DNA from: Kribbella steppae
GTDB taxonomy: Bacteria > Actinomycetota > Actinomycetes > Propionibacteriales > Kribbellaceae
Length of the DNA: 64,000 bases
Reading direction: 5' to 3'
Assembly (NCBI RefSeq): GCF_004342025.1
Contig: NZ_SLWN01000013.1
Span: 1 to 64,000 of the forward strand
Position 1 is the first letter of the stretch; each line of letters begins with the position of its first letter. Both the position numbers and the translations under genes were made by a program. Under the pieces are notes generated by a model. It worked only from the letters and a program-made list of their open reading frames with translations. It was not told where the DNA came from and made no database searches. Below are positions 26,236 to 35,582 of this stretch, in pieces.

Positions 26236-28169
26236 GGGTCCCGCTCACGCTGCTCGAGGTCGTCGGCCTCCGACCGCGCCTGGACGACGCCCTGACAGCC
26301 CTGCAGGAGCTGCGCCTGGCCGAAGTCGTGACGATCGTCGATCCCGGTGAGACCCCGCCCGACCTCGCTGACCTCATCGCCCGGACCGACGCCGTGATGG
26401 CGCTCGTCGACCGGTCCGGGACCGGCACCGTGCTGAGCAATGACGCCCTGCGGACCACCCTCGACCAGCTCGAGCCCCCACTGGCCAAGCTGCTGGCAGA
26501 AGAGGAGCAACTGCGCGGCGAGGCCGAGGCACTGCCCCGGTCCATCGAGGCCCTTGACGCCCTACAGCCGCTGGTGCCCGAGCTAGGTCGGCTGGATGAC
26601 CGGCAACTGGCGAACCTGGGTCTGGCGAGCATGGCGCTCGTCCTCGACGACCCGGACCTGCGGGTCGTCCCCGAGCTGGCCCGGCAACTCGCCGAATTGC
26701 TCGGCCGAGGACATTTGATGGTCACCTCCGCGGCGACGCCCGGCAGCCCCGTCGGCTGTCTGTTGATTCTTCGTCGCGGCGACCTTCCCGAAGTCGACGC
26801 ACTGCTCGGCACGGAGCGCATCGTCGAGGTCGGTGTCCCCGCCGCCTACGCCGGCAAGTCGCTGCGCGCGACCGTCGACGCCATGCGCGAACGCCTCACC
26901 GCGCTGCCTGGCGAACGCGACCGCGTGCGGGCCTACCTGGCCGCCACGGTCAGGCCGGTCGCGGGATCATTGCACGCCACTATCGCCGCCCTGCGGGCTC
27001 GCGCCGAACGCGCTGTCGCAGCCACGCAGGCCGACCTGTCCTCGCGCACGTTCGTCCTCAGGCTCTGGGTCCCGGCCAAACAGACCGCGGTGGTCGAGCA
27101 GGCGCTGGTAGACCGGCTCGGCCGGGCCGTTGCCGTCGAGCGTCTGGACACCGGTGGACAAGCCGAGGATCAACCGGTCCTGCTGCGGAACCGGACCGGC
27201 TGGCAGCCGTTTCAGCAGTTGGTCGGGCTCTTGTCCTGGCCGGCGCGCGGCGACCTGGACCCCACAGGATTGACGGCCCTGGCGTTGCCGCTCTTCTTCG
27301 GCGTCATGGTCGGCGACATCGTGTACGGCACCCTCCTGCTGGCCGCCGGGTGGTGGCTCAGATCGCACTGGGCCAAGAAGAGCACCCTCAGTGAAGTCGG
27401 CCGGGTGATGTTGCTCGGCGGCGCCTGGACGGTCCTGTTCGGCCTCCTTTACGGCGAGGCGCTCGGCAGCCTGGGCCATAGCATCGGTATGCCGGCGCTC
27501 TGGTTCTACCGAGGTGGACCGACCGCGCTCCAGCCGTTGCTGCTGTTCTCGTTGGCCATCGGCCTCGTCCATGTCGTCATGGGATTGCTGCTGGGAGTCT
27601 GGACAGCCGCTCGCGGACACCACCGCCGGCATCTGGCCTCGAAAGTCGGAACACTTCTGGTACTGGGCGGGCTCTTTGGGGTGGCCGGTGTAGCCGCCGC
27701 AGGATTCCCGGCAGAGGTCCTGACCCCGGCGGTTGCCGCACTTGTGGTCGGTGTGGTCGTGGCCTGCGTGTCCCAGGGCGCGCTCGGGCTGCTGCTGGGC
27801 CCCCTCGATCTGCTCGGTGCCCTCGGCAACGTCTTGTCCTACCTGCGGCTGGCGGCCGTCGGGCTCGCCTCGACGTACCTGGCCGAGGTCGCCAATCAGC
27901 TCGGCGCCAGGGGGCCCCTGCTGCTGGGAGTCCTCGTCGCCACCTTGTTCCACGCGCTGAATCTCGCCTTGGCGGCCTTCAGCCCGACGATCCAGGCACT
28001 TCGGCTGCATTACGTCGAGTTCTTCGGACAGTTCTACGAAGGCGGCGGGCGACTCTTCGCACCTCTCGGCGGTTCCGTTGTCCGGGGTCCCGAGTCCGAA
28101 CGCGTCACTTCCCTGCCCTCCGCCACAACCAACTCACCCGAGCCGGTCCCGGCCGGGGCTCCCGTCTGA
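26232..28169 (+). CDS. V-type ATPase subunit I (membrane stator, subunit a)
   Basis: The 645-residue subunit holds the ion half-channels. Residues 1 to about 340 form the cytoplasmic arm with helical hairpins. The C-terminal half has about seven membrane spans starting near LALPLFFGVMVGDIVYG. The conserved segment GNVLSYLRLAAVGLA near residue 535 carries the essential arginine facing the rotor glutamate. The start is a GTG overlapping the G/H stop. Confidence 0.9.
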   Translation: MRVPLTLLEVVGLRPRLDDALTALQELRLAEVVTIVDPGETPPDLADLIARTDAVMALVDRSGTGTVLSNDALRTTLDQLEPPLAKLLAEEEQLRGEAEALPRSIEALDALQPLVPELGRLDDRQLANLGLASMALVLDDPDLRVVPELARQLAELLGRGHLMVTSAATPGSPVGCLLILRRGDLPEVDALLGTERIVEVGVPAAYAGKSLRATVDAMRERLTALPGERDRVRAYLAATVRPVAGSLHATIAALRARAERAVAATQADLSSRTFVLRLWVPAKQTAVVEQALVDRLGRAVAVERLDTGGQAEDQPVLLRNRTGWQPFQQLVGLLSWPARGDLDPTGLTALALPLFFGVMVGDIVYGTLLLAAGWWLRSHWAKKSTLSEVGRVMLLGGAWTVLFGLLYGEALGSLGHSIGMPALWFYRGGPTALQPLLLFSLAIGLVHVVMGLLLGVWTAARGHHRRHLASKVGTLLVLGGLFGVAGVAAAGFPAEVLTPAVAALVVGVVVACVSQGALGLLLGPLDLLGALGNVLSYLRLAAVGLASTYLAEVANQLGARGPLLLGVLVATLFHALNLALAAFSPTIQALRLHYVEFFGQFYEGGGRLFAPLGGSVVRGPESERVTSLPSATTNSPEPVPAGAPV

Positions 28170-28182
28170 AAGGACAAACATC

Positions 28183-28407
28183 ATGGAACTCGGACTGATC
28201 GCCCTCGCCGCCGGGCTCGCCGTAGGCCTGTCCGCACTGGCCACCGGCTACGCCCAGGCGCGGATCGGGGCCGCCGCGATGGGCGCGGTAGCGGAGAAGC
28301 CTGAACTGACCGGACGCGCGATCCTGCTCGTCGCCATCCCGGAGACGCTGGTCATCCTCGGGTTCGCGGTCTCGGCGATGATCATCCTGCTCCTCGGCGG
28401 CAAGTGA
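28183..28407 (+). CDS. V-type ATPase rotor ring subunit K (proteolipid)
   Basis: A 74-residue two-helix hairpin, half the size of the four-helix K subunits of some bacteria. The ion-carrying Glu54 is in helix 2 (AIPETLVILG), followed by Thr55. Gln25 in helix 1 lies 15 residues before the loop proline, the position of the sodium-ligand Gln in Na+-type rings. A Na+-coupled ring is therefore possible, though H+ coupling is not excluded. The ATG at 28183 follows GAAAGGACAAACATC. Longer in-frame upstream sequence belongs to the antisense frame of subunit I. Confidence 0.9.
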   Translation: MELGLIALAAGLAVGLSALATGYAQARIGAAAMGAVAEKPELTGRAILLVAIPETLVILGFAVSAMIILLLGGK

Positions 28408-28970
28408 TGGCGCTGCGCGATCTGCTCACCGCACTGGAGGAAGAGGGCGCAGCAGAGCACGAGCGGGCTCAGCAGGACAGGCGTCGGCAAGCATCTCAGC
28501 TTCTCGTCGACGCCCAGGAGCGGGCCGCCGAGATCCATCAGCACGGCGTGGCAGAGGCCGAAACCACGGCCCGGCAGGAGGCGGAGGATCTGTTGATCAC
28601 CGCTCGGTTCAGGGCCCGCCGGGCCGTCCGGACCGCGCGCGACGACGCATTGGAGGAGGTCCTCGACAAGGTACGCCGGCAACTGGAGGCTCTGCCCGGC
28701 AGCCCGGACGGCCCGGCAATGGCAGCCGCCTGCGTGGAGGAAGCTGTCGCGGTGATGCCGCAGGCGACGACGGTGCGCGTTCACCCGGCCGACGCCGCGA
28801 CGCTGAGGCCCGACACCACGGTCCCGGTCGTCGCCGACCTCGAACACGGCGGCGCCATTGCCGAGGACGACCAGGGCCGCTACATCGACAACACCTATCT
28901 CACCCGGCTGGCGAACACCTGGCCGGAGATCCGTGCCGGACTGAGCAACTCCTGGAATCAGGACTCATGA
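28407..28970 (+). CDS. V-type ATPase peripheral-stalk subunit E
   Basis: A 187-residue subunit with a long charged N-terminal helix (about 5-85) and a small globular C-terminal domain, as expected for the stalk subunit E that binds the top of the A3B3 head. The tail contains TVRVHPADAATLRPD and GGAIAEDDQGRYIDNTY, matching the family's end region. The ATG overlaps the K stop by one base (TGATG); a GTG three bases earlier is less likely. Confidence 0.82.
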   Translation: MALRDLLTALEEEGAAEHERAQQDRRRQASQLLVDAQERAAEIHQHGVAEAETTARQEAEDLLITARFRARRAVRTARDDALEEVLDKVRRQLEALPGSPDGPAMAAACVEEAVAVMPQATTVRVHPADAATLRPDTTVPVVADLEHGGAIAEDDQGRYIDNTYLTRLANTWPEIRAGLSNSWNQDS

Positions 28971-29974
28971 CCCCCCGGCCCGACTTCATCGCCGGCAACA
29001 CCCGGCTCAGAGCGCGGCTGTCCGCGTTGCTCGGACCGGTCGACTACGACCAACTCGCCGGCGTCTCCCGCGAGGCGGCCGCCGAACGGCTCGCCGCGTC
29101 GACCTACCGTCCCTATCTCAACCGCGACCAAGTAGGCGACCGCCAACTCCTCGAAGCGGCCGGACGCCGACTGCGGGACCTGCTGCGCGGAGTCCGTGGA
29201 CTGTACGGCGGCGCGGCGGGCATCGCGGTCGGGGTGCTACTGGCCCGGCACGACCTGCACGACACCCTCGCGCTGCTGCGGGGAGCACGGACCGGGCAGC
29301 CTGCCGACGTCCGGCTGACCGCAGTGATGGGTGTTGGTGCGCTCGACCACCGAACGGCCGCCGATATCGCCGCAGCACCCGACGGCGCGACAGCAGTCCT
29401 GCGGCTGACCACCCATCGGATCCCCGACCCGGTGACCGTCCGGGCGCTGCCGTCGGCCTGGGAGCACTATGAGCTGCACGGCGACCCGGACGAGTTCGAG
29501 ACCGCCATCGCGGCAGCCGCGATCGACGGTTGGACCGACCGTCTGGAGTGGGTCGGCCGGGCCGCCCGCCCCGTCCTGGAGGTTGTCCAAGCCGAGTGCG
29601 ACCGGGCCAACCTTCTCGCCGTACTGCGCGACCCGGCGCTGGAGATGCCACGGCTCCTCCCCACCGGTCTGGTGCCCGAATCGGCGTTGCTGGCCGCCCG
29701 GCGGGGCGACCCGCAGCCGGCGGTGGCCGCCCGCCCCGGCTGGCGGCAACCTCTTGAACGGCACCTAGGCGACGAAGACCTCACCGCGCTCGAATGGGAC
29801 CTGGACGTCGCCGTGTGGCGCCAGGCCGTGCGCGGGCTGCGACGCGGCGACCCCCTCGATGCGCACATCCCCGTCGGCTATGTGCTGGCCACCGAATCCG
29901 AGGCGCGCACTGTCCGGCTCCTGCTCGCCGGCCTCGCCCCCAGCTACGACCTCCGAGACCTGCTCGTCCGATGA
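28967..29974 (+). CDS. V-type ATPase subunit C (AC39/d type)
   Basis: This 335-residue helical subunit forms the socket joining the central stalk to the K ring. It shows the family pattern of three repeated helical bundles, with NTRLRARLSALL at the start and LLRGVRGLYGG near residue 70. Length and place between E and F agree with NtpC/AtpC. The start overlaps the E stop as ATGA. Similarity is weaker than for A, B or K, so the call leans on operon position. Confidence 0.82.
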   Translation: MTPRPDFIAGNTRLRARLSALLGPVDYDQLAGVSREAAAERLAASTYRPYLNRDQVGDRQLLEAAGRRLRDLLRGVRGLYGGAAGIAVGVLLARHDLHDTLALLRGARTGQPADVRLTAVMGVGALDHRTAADIAAAPDGATAVLRLTTHRIPDPVTVRALPSAWEHYELHGDPDEFETAIAAAAIDGWTDRLEWVGRAARPVLEVVQAECDRANLLAVLRDPALEMPRLLPTGLVPESALLAARRGDPQPAVAARPGWRQPLERHLGDEDLTALEWDLDVAVWRQAVRGLRRGDPLDAHIPVGYVLATESEARTVRLLLAGLAPSYDLRDLLVR

Positions 29975-30002
29975 CCACCACACCGACCGGAAAGGACCAG
30001 CC

Positions 30003-30344
30003 ATGAGTGACGCGCTCGTCATCGCAACCCCCATGACCGCCATCGGTTATCTCCTCGGCGGTGCACGGACGATCACGGCCGTCGATGCCAACGAAACCGT
30101 CGCCGCCGTCGCCGCAGCGATCGCGGACGGCCGTGCCGCGGTCGTTGCCGTCCACGGGGCACTCTGGTCAACCGTCCCACCGCAGGTTCGCGCCGCCTGG
30201 GCCAGGCAGACCACCCCACTCATCCTCAGCCTCCCGGACGAGGACGGCGACGTGTCCGCCGCCAAGGACGCGGCGCTCCGGGACCTGCTGGCCCGCGCGG
30301 TCGGCTACCAGATCACCTTCACGCCCAGCGGAGGCGCCACGTGA
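30003..30344 (+). CDS. V-type ATPase subunit F
   Basis: A 113-residue Rossmann-like subunit that sits on the central stalk with D. ALVIATPMTAIGYLLGGARTI at the N-terminus resembles the family's opening strand and glycine turn. The rest alternates strands and helices, ending in a short tail. The ATG at 30003 follows GAAAGGACCAGCC. It overlaps the GTG of subunit A by four bases. Confidence 0.8.
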   Translation: MSDALVIATPMTAIGYLLGGARTITAVDANETVAAVAAAIADGRAAVVAVHGALWSTVPPQVRAAWARQTTPLILSLPDEDGDVSAAKDAALRDLLARAVGYQITFTPSGGAT

Positions 30345-32137
30345 CCATGACCGGACCCACCAGGCCCGCGCAGCCGGGATCCGTGGCTGGAAGCAGGCGT
30401 GTGACCACTGACACCGGATGCGTGGTGAGGATCTCCGGCCCCGTGGTCAGCGCCATCGACCTGCCCCATACCCGTCTGTTCGACGTGGTGCGGGTGGGCG
30501 TCGATCAACTCCTCGGAGAGGTCATCAAGATCGAGGGCGACGTGGCGGTCATGCAGGTCTTCGAAGACACCACCGGTCTACAGGTCGGCGAACCGGTCCT
30601 TGCAACCGGCGAACCGCTGTACGCCGAACTCGGTCCCGGGCTCCTCGGCTCGATCCTCGACGGCACCCAGCGACCGCTGCAGAGCCTGAGCGCGGACGGC
30701 GACCTGTACATCGCCAGAGGCGCGGACCCGCCCCGCCTGGACCGAGACGTCCGCTGGGACTTCCGGCCCGCCGTCGAGGTCGGGGACCGGGTCGAACCCG
30801 GTGGTCTTCTCGGATCGGTCCCGGAGGGGCTCGCCATCGATCACCGGATCCTCGTGCCGACGGGCATCACCGGGGTCGTCACCGCAGTCCGCCCCGGGCC
30901 GGCCACCATCCTTGATCCGGTCGTCGACATCGACGGGCACCCGGTGGCGATGACGCGCCGGTGGCCGTTGCGCCAGGCCCGCCCGGTCGCGAACCGGCTT
31001 CCGCTCACCGTGCCGCTGATCACCGGCCAGCGAATCCTCGATCTGCTCTTCCCTGTCGCCCGGGGCGGAAGCGCCATCATCCCGGGCGGTTTCGGGACCG
31101 GCAAGACCGTGCTGGAACAGGCCCTCGCCAAGTTCTCGACCGCAGACATCGTCGTCTACGTCGGATGCGGCGAACGTGGCAACGAACTGACCGAGGTGCT
31201 CGAGGAGTTCCCGGAACTGGCCGATCCGCGCACAGGCGCCCCACTGATGGAGCGCACCGTGTTGATCGCGAACACGTCCAACATGCCGGTCGCGGCCCGG
31301 GAAGCCAGCATCTACAGCGGGATCACGATCGCCGAGTACTACCGGGACCAGGGCTACGACGTCGCCATGATGGCCGACTCGACCAGCCGCTGGGGCGAGG
31401 CGTTGCGCGAGGTGTCGAGCCGACTTGAGGAGATGCCGGCCGAGGACGGCTACCCCGCCTATCTGGCCACGCGACTGGCCGGCTTCTACGAACGGGCCGG
31501 AGCGGTCCAATGCCTCGGCACGCCGGAACGCACCGGGTCGGTGACGATCGTCGGAGCCGTGTCGCCGGCCGGCGGTGACTTCTCCGAGCCCATCACCCAG
31601 AACAGCCTGCGGCTCGCGGGCTGCTTCTGGGCGCTCGACACCGCACTGTCCCGGCAGCGTCACTTCCCCGCGGTGAACTGGCTCCGGAGTTTCTCGCAGT
31701 ACGGCCTCGACGAATGGTTCGACCGGGAGATCGGCTCGGACTGGTCGCCGCTGCGCCGCTGGGCGGCGGCCTCGCTGCAGGACGAAGGTGCCCTGCAGGA
31801 GGTGGTGTCGCTGCTCGGCGTCGAAGCGCTGGCCGCCGAGCAACGGATCACCCTTCGCATCGGGCAAGCCTTGCGAGAAGACCTGCTCCAACAGTCCTCG
31901 TTCGACGACCTCGACGCTTCCTGTCCACCACAACGGTTGCTGGCCATGGTGCGCGTCATCCACGAGGCCGGCGCCGCGATGAGCTCAGCGCTCCAGCGGG
32001 GCGTCGACATCACCGCCATCACCGCCGCGGGCGTGCTGGCCGAGCTCGGCCGGATGCGCCGCTGGCCGGCCGACAACGTCGACGACGCCGCCACGCGCCT
32101 CAGCCGGCGGATAGCCGAAGAAATGAGCTCGCTGTGA
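30341..32137 (+). CDS. V-type ATPase catalytic subunit A
   Basis: The 598-residue catalytic subunit. The P-loop GGFGTGKT is at residues 249-256, the catalytic GER is in CGERGNE about 40 residues later, and Walker B is in VAMMADSTSRW (about 340-350). The A-type insertion (bulge domain) precedes the P-loop. SGAVSPAGGDFSEP-type sequence (here GAVSPAGGDFSEP) is diagnostic for A rather than B. A GTG start overlaps F. The first 20 residues are poorly conserved, so translation may begin slightly later. Confidence 0.94.
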   Translation: MTMTGPTRPAQPGSVAGSRRVTTDTGCVVRISGPVVSAIDLPHTRLFDVVRVGVDQLLGEVIKIEGDVAVMQVFEDTTGLQVGEPVLATGEPLYAELGPGLLGSILDGTQRPLQSLSADGDLYIARGADPPRLDRDVRWDFRPAVEVGDRVEPGGLLGSVPEGLAIDHRILVPTGITGVVTAVRPGPATILDPVVDIDGHPVAMTRRWPLRQARPVANRLPLTVPLITGQRILDLLFPVARGGSAIIPGGFGTGKTVLEQALAKFSTADIVVYVGCGERGNELTEVLEEFPELADPRTGAPLMERTVLIANTSNMPVAAREASIYSGITIAEYYRDQGYDVAMMADSTSRWGEALREVSSRLEEMPAEDGYPAYLATRLAGFYERAGAVQCLGTPERTGSVTIVGAVSPAGGDFSEPITQNSLRLAGCFWALDTALSRQRHFPAVNWLRSFSQYGLDEWFDREIGSDWSPLRRWAAASLQDEGALQEVVSLLGVEALAAEQRITLRIGQALREDLLQQSSFDDLDASCPPQRLLAMVRVIHEAGAAMSSALQRGVDITAITAAGVLAELGRMRRWPADNVDDAATRLSRRIAEEMSSL

Positions 32138-33552
32138 CCACCACCCAAACCCAATCGCCCTTCACCGTCGGCCACCGCACACTGACCCGGGTCGCCGGGC
32201 CGCTCGTCATCGTGGACGGGATGGACGGCGTCGGTTATGGCGAACTGGTCGAGGTCGAAACCGGCGACGGTCCGGTCCGGGAAGGCCAGGTGCTCGAGCT
32301 CGACCGGTCACTGGCAGTCGTCCAGGTCTTCGGTGGAACCGTCGGAATCGGACGCCGCGAAACCTCCGTTCTCACCCGCGGCCGCGCCGCCAGGACCGGC
32401 GTCGGCGCGGACTACTTCGGCCGTGTCCTCGACGGAGCCGGCCGCCCACGCGACGGCGGCCCGCAGCCCGTTCCGGACGACTACCGCCACGTCAACGGAC
32501 TCCCCCTCAACCCGATCACCCGCGCCCACCCCGACCAGTTCATCGAAACCGGTGTCTCTGCGATCGACGGACTCGTCACGCTCGTCCGAGGCCAGAAACT
32601 GCCGATCTTCTCCGGCGCCGGGCTTCCCGCCAACAGCCTTGCCGCCCGGATCGCCGCCCAGGCGCGCGTGCCCGGTGATGACGCCGAGGTCGTCGTGATC
32701 TTCGCCGCCATGGGCGTCACCCGCCGGGAGGCGGAGTTCTTCCGCAGCGAGTTCCTGACCGGCGGCGCCGCCTCCCGCAGCGTCCTGCTGCTGAACCTGG
32801 CCGACGATCCCACCATCGAACGGCTGCTGACGCCCCGGGTCGCGCTGACCCTGGCCGAATACCTGGCCTTCGAACACCATCGGCACGTCCTGGTCGTGAT
32901 GACCGACATGACCGCCTACTGCGAAGCGCTGCGCGAGATCTCCGCCGCCCGGGAGGAGATGCCGGGTCGCCGCGGCTACCCCGGCTACATGTACACCGAC
33001 CTGGCCTCACTGTACGAACGGGCCGGTCGGGTCCGGGACGGCAGCGGATCGCTCACCCAACTGATGATCCTCACCATGCCCGACGACGACATCACCCACC
33101 CGATCCCGGATCTCACCGGCTACATCACCGAAGGCCAGATCGTGCTGTCGCGTGACCTCGACCGGCAAGGCATCCAGCCACCGATCGACGTGCTGCCGTC
33201 GCTGTCCCGCCTGATGAATGCGGGCATCGGCGCCGGCAAGACCCGCGACGACCACCGCGGCCTGGCGGACCAGCTGTACGCCTGCTACGCCCGCGGCCGC
33301 GAGGTACGCCGGCTGATGTCGATCGTCGGTGAGAGTGGACTGCCCGTAGAGGACCGGCGTTATCTTGCCTTCGCCGCGGCCTTCGAACGCACCTACCTCG
33401 ATCAAGGACCAGATCGTCGTACCCTGACCGACACCCTGGAGGTGGGGTGGCAACTGCTGTCACCGTTCCCGGCGGCCGAGCTGAAGCGTGTCAGCACTGA
33501 ACAGGTGGCGCGCCACCACCACGAGGCAGCCGCGACAGCGACCGATGATTGA
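32134..33552 (+). CDS. V-type ATPase non-catalytic subunit B
   Basis: The 472-residue subunit alternates with A in the head. In place of a working P-loop it has FSGAGLPANSLAARIA near residue 160, as in other B subunits. MGVTRREAEFF, TDMTAYCEALREIS and RRGYPGYMYTDLA follow. It starts at a GTG overlapping the stop of A. An apparent longer frame upstream is the antisense-like shadow of A and is not used. Confidence 0.93.
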   Translation: MTTTQTQSPFTVGHRTLTRVAGPLVIVDGMDGVGYGELVEVETGDGPVREGQVLELDRSLAVVQVFGGTVGIGRRETSVLTRGRAARTGVGADYFGRVLDGAGRPRDGGPQPVPDDYRHVNGLPLNPITRAHPDQFIETGVSAIDGLVTLVRGQKLPIFSGAGLPANSLAARIAAQARVPGDDAEVVVIFAAMGVTRREAEFFRSEFLTGGAASRSVLLLNLADDPTIERLLTPRVALTLAEYLAFEHHRHVLVVMTDMTAYCEALREISAAREEMPGRRGYPGYMYTDLASLYERAGRVRDGSGSLTQLMILTMPDDDITHPIPDLTGYITEGQIVLSRDLDRQGIQPPIDVLPSLSRLMNAGIGAGKTRDDHRGLADQLYACYARGREVRRLMSIVGESGLPVEDRRYLAFAAAFERTYLDQGPDRRTLTDTLEVGWQLLSPFPAAELKRVSTEQVARHHHEAAATATDD

Positions 33553-34583
33553 TGGACGTCTCCCCACTTGTCTGGGCGCTGACGATCCTCGGGATCCTTG
33601 CGCTGTTGCTCTTCGACTTCTTCTTCCACGTGCGCACCGCTCACCTCCCGACCCTCAGGGAGGCAGCAGTCTGGTCGGGCGTCTACGTAGGCATCGCCGT
33701 CTCGTTCGGCGTCGGCGTCTGGATCCTGGGCGGAGCGACGCTGGGCAGCGAGTACTTCGCCGGCTACATCACGGAGAAGGCCCTGTCGGTCGACAACCTC
33801 TTCGTGTTCCTCATCATCATGGCCAGCTTCAAAGTACCTCGCGCCGACCAGCAGAAGGCGCTGCTCTTCGGCATCGTCTTCTCTCTCCTCGCGCGCACCG
33901 CCTTCATCGTCCTCGGCGCCACGCTCGTCAACTCCTATGCCTTCGTGTTCTACATCTTCGGACTGATCCTGCTTGTCACCGCCGGCCAGATGCTCAAACC
34001 CGGGAGTGCGAAGGGTCGCTCGGCGAACAACGTCATCGTCCGCCTCGCCAAGAGGTTCCTGCGCACCTCTGAAACCTACGACGGCGACAGGCTGTTCACC
34101 ATCGAGCGGGGCCGCCGGGTCATGACGCCAATGCTGCTGGTCATGGTGGCCATCGGTGGAACCGACGTCCTCTTCGCGCTGGACTCCATCCCGGCGATCT
34201 TCGGCCTCACCCAGAGTGTCTTCGTCGTGTTCACCGCCACGGCGTTCTCCCTGCTGGGGCTGCGGCAGCTCTACTTCCTCATCGACGGACTACTGGACCG
34301 CCTCATCTACCTGTCCTACGGCCTCGCCGCAATCCTCGGCTTCATCGGCGTCAAGCTCGTCCTGCACGCACTGCACGAGAACAACCTCCCATTCGTCAAC
34401 GACGCTCAGCCTCTCCCCGTCCCCGAAATCAGCACAGCCACCTCATTGAGCGTGATCGCCAGCGTCCTGGTCATCACCGTCATCGCCTCACTGGTCAGCG
34501 TCCAGGTCCCAGCCGCGCGAGCGGAGCACCACGCCCGCGAATCCCACGACAAGACGCAAAGGCACCGGCCCGGCCGGCCATGA
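33552..34583 (+). CDS. TerC/Alx-family membrane protein
   Basis: A 343-residue polytopic protein with about eight membrane helices. The family sequences EKALSVDNLFVFLIIM and GGTDVLFALDSIPAIFG carry the conserved acidic residues thought to bind metal. TerC/Alx proteins are linked to tellurite resistance and to manganese export. It begins at an ATG overlapping the subunit B stop (TGATG), so it is the last gene of the V-ATPase operon. This link with an ion pump is worth noting and may mean metal or pH homeostasis. Confidence 0.88.
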   Translation: MDVSPLVWALTILGILALLLFDFFFHVRTAHLPTLREAAVWSGVYVGIAVSFGVGVWILGGATLGSEYFAGYITEKALSVDNLFVFLIIMASFKVPRADQQKALLFGIVFSLLARTAFIVLGATLVNSYAFVFYIFGLILLVTAGQMLKPGSAKGRSANNVIVRLAKRFLRTSETYDGDRLFTIERGRRVMTPMLLVMVAIGGTDVLFALDSIPAIFGLTQSVFVVFTATAFSLLGLRQLYFLIDGLLDRLIYLSYGLAAILGFIGVKLVLHALHENNLPFVNDAQPLPVPEISTATSLSVIASVLVITVIASLVSVQVPAARAEHHARESHDKTQRHRPGRP

Positions 34584-34660
34584 CTGATCCCGTCCTTCTG
34601 TGCGGCACCCTCAGGGACGCTCCGGCTGATTGGCGGGCGGCGCGACAATCCGCGCATTCG

Positions 34661-34675
34661 TGTCGTATCACGACA
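34661..34675. promoter_or_regulatory. Palindrome TGTCGT-ATC-ACGACA before the MarR gene
   Basis: TGTCGT and ACGACA pair perfectly around ATC, 47 bp before the MarR-type regulator's ATG. Its position, and the fact that MarR proteins bind such dyads at their own promoters, make it a likely autoregulatory operator. A partly similar dyad (CGACA-TAT-TGTCG) occurs at 52719-52731. Confidence 0.5.
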
Positions 34676-34721
34676 TACTTTGTCCGAGCCCGTTCCGCGA
34701 GCATATTGAGGGCGTGACTAC

Positions 34722-35174
34722 ATGCAGCCTGACACGATGGACGACGGCCAGGTGGCCGAGCCACTGACAAAGGCGGATTTCGAGGCGTTGGCTAGTTTCC
34801 GCTTCGGCATTCGCCGGTACTTGCGCTTCAGCGAGCAGGCCGTCCGCGGTCACGGGCTGACCCCCCAGCAGTACCAACTACTGCTGGCGCTGAAGGGCTT
34901 TCCCGGCCGCGAGTGGGCAACGTTGACCGAGTTGGCCGACCGCCTCCAGTTGCGTCACCACAGCGTCGTGGAACTCGTGAACCGTGCGCAGGCCCAAGAG
35001 CTGGTCCGACGGGCTCCCCACCCGACGGACGCCCGCGCCGTCCGGGTGGAGCTGACGCCGCACGCCGAGCGGACCATGGCCCAGCTAGGTGCGCTCCACC
35101 GCGACGAGCTTCGGCGGGTACGCACCGTTCTGACGCTGCCCGACTGGGGCGAGCCCGCCGGCGGTGAACTATGA
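34722..35174 (+). CDS. MarR-family transcriptional regulator
   Basis: A 150-residue winged-helix protein. The DNA-binding core spans about residues 40-110: LTPQQYQLLLALKG, then TELADRLQLRHHSVVELVNR as the recognition helix, and VRRAPHPTDARAVRVELT as the wing. A start five codons later (ATG at 34737) is also possible. It overlaps the next gene (DUF488) by four bases, so the two are co-transcribed. The ligand is unknown. Confidence 0.85.
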   Translation: MQPDTMDDGQVAEPLTKADFEALASFRFGIRRYLRFSEQAVRGHGLTPQQYQLLLALKGFPGREWATLTELADRLQLRHHSVVELVNRAQAQELVRRAPHPTDARAVRVELTPHAERTMAQLGALHRDELRRVRTVLTLPDWGEPAGGEL

Positions 35175-35536
35175 CGCGCCGATCTGTGCGGGTCCGCAGA
35201 ATCTACGATGAACCCGCGTCCGAGGACGGCATCCGGGTCTTGGTCGATCGCGTGTGGCCCCGCGGGATCCGCAAGGAAGCAGCCGCCATCGATGAATGGG
35301 CCAAGGACGTCGCACCGTCCACGGAGCTCCGCAAGTGGTACGGCCATGTCCCGGAGAGGTTCGCGCAGTTCGAGGCGCGCTACCGCGACGAGCTGGCAAC
35401 GCAGACCGCACGGACGGCGCTAAACCACGTGCGCACGCTGGCAGAACGCGACACTGTGACCCTGTTGACGGCGACCAGGGACGTGGACCACAGCCAGGCC
35501 GCGGTCCTGGCCAGGCTGCTGAGGGAGCCACTCTGA
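35171..35536 (+). CDS. DUF488 family protein
   Basis: A compact 121-residue protein with the hallmark IRVLVDRVWPRGIRKE near the N-terminus, ELRKWYGH in the middle and VTLLTATRDVDHSQA at the end, all typical of DUF488. The biochemical role of the family is not established. It is coupled to the MarR gene by an ATGA overlap, suggesting it is the regulator's main partner gene or target. Confidence 0.85.
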   Translation: MTRRSVRVRRIYDEPASEDGIRVLVDRVWPRGIRKEAAAIDEWAKDVAPSTELRKWYGHVPERFAQFEARYRDELATQTARTALNHVRTLAERDTVTLLTATRDVDHSQAAVLARLLREPL

Positions 35537-35582
35537 CGTTGCTGCCGCCCGGGATTATCGGCATGGCGGGCTGGCTTGCGGG

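Noticed and set aside
31714..32133. Long N-terminal extension of V-ATPase subunit B
   Set aside because: The extension overlaps subunit A in another frame and is arginine-rich. The GTG at 32134 overlapping the A stop gives a subunit B of normal length.
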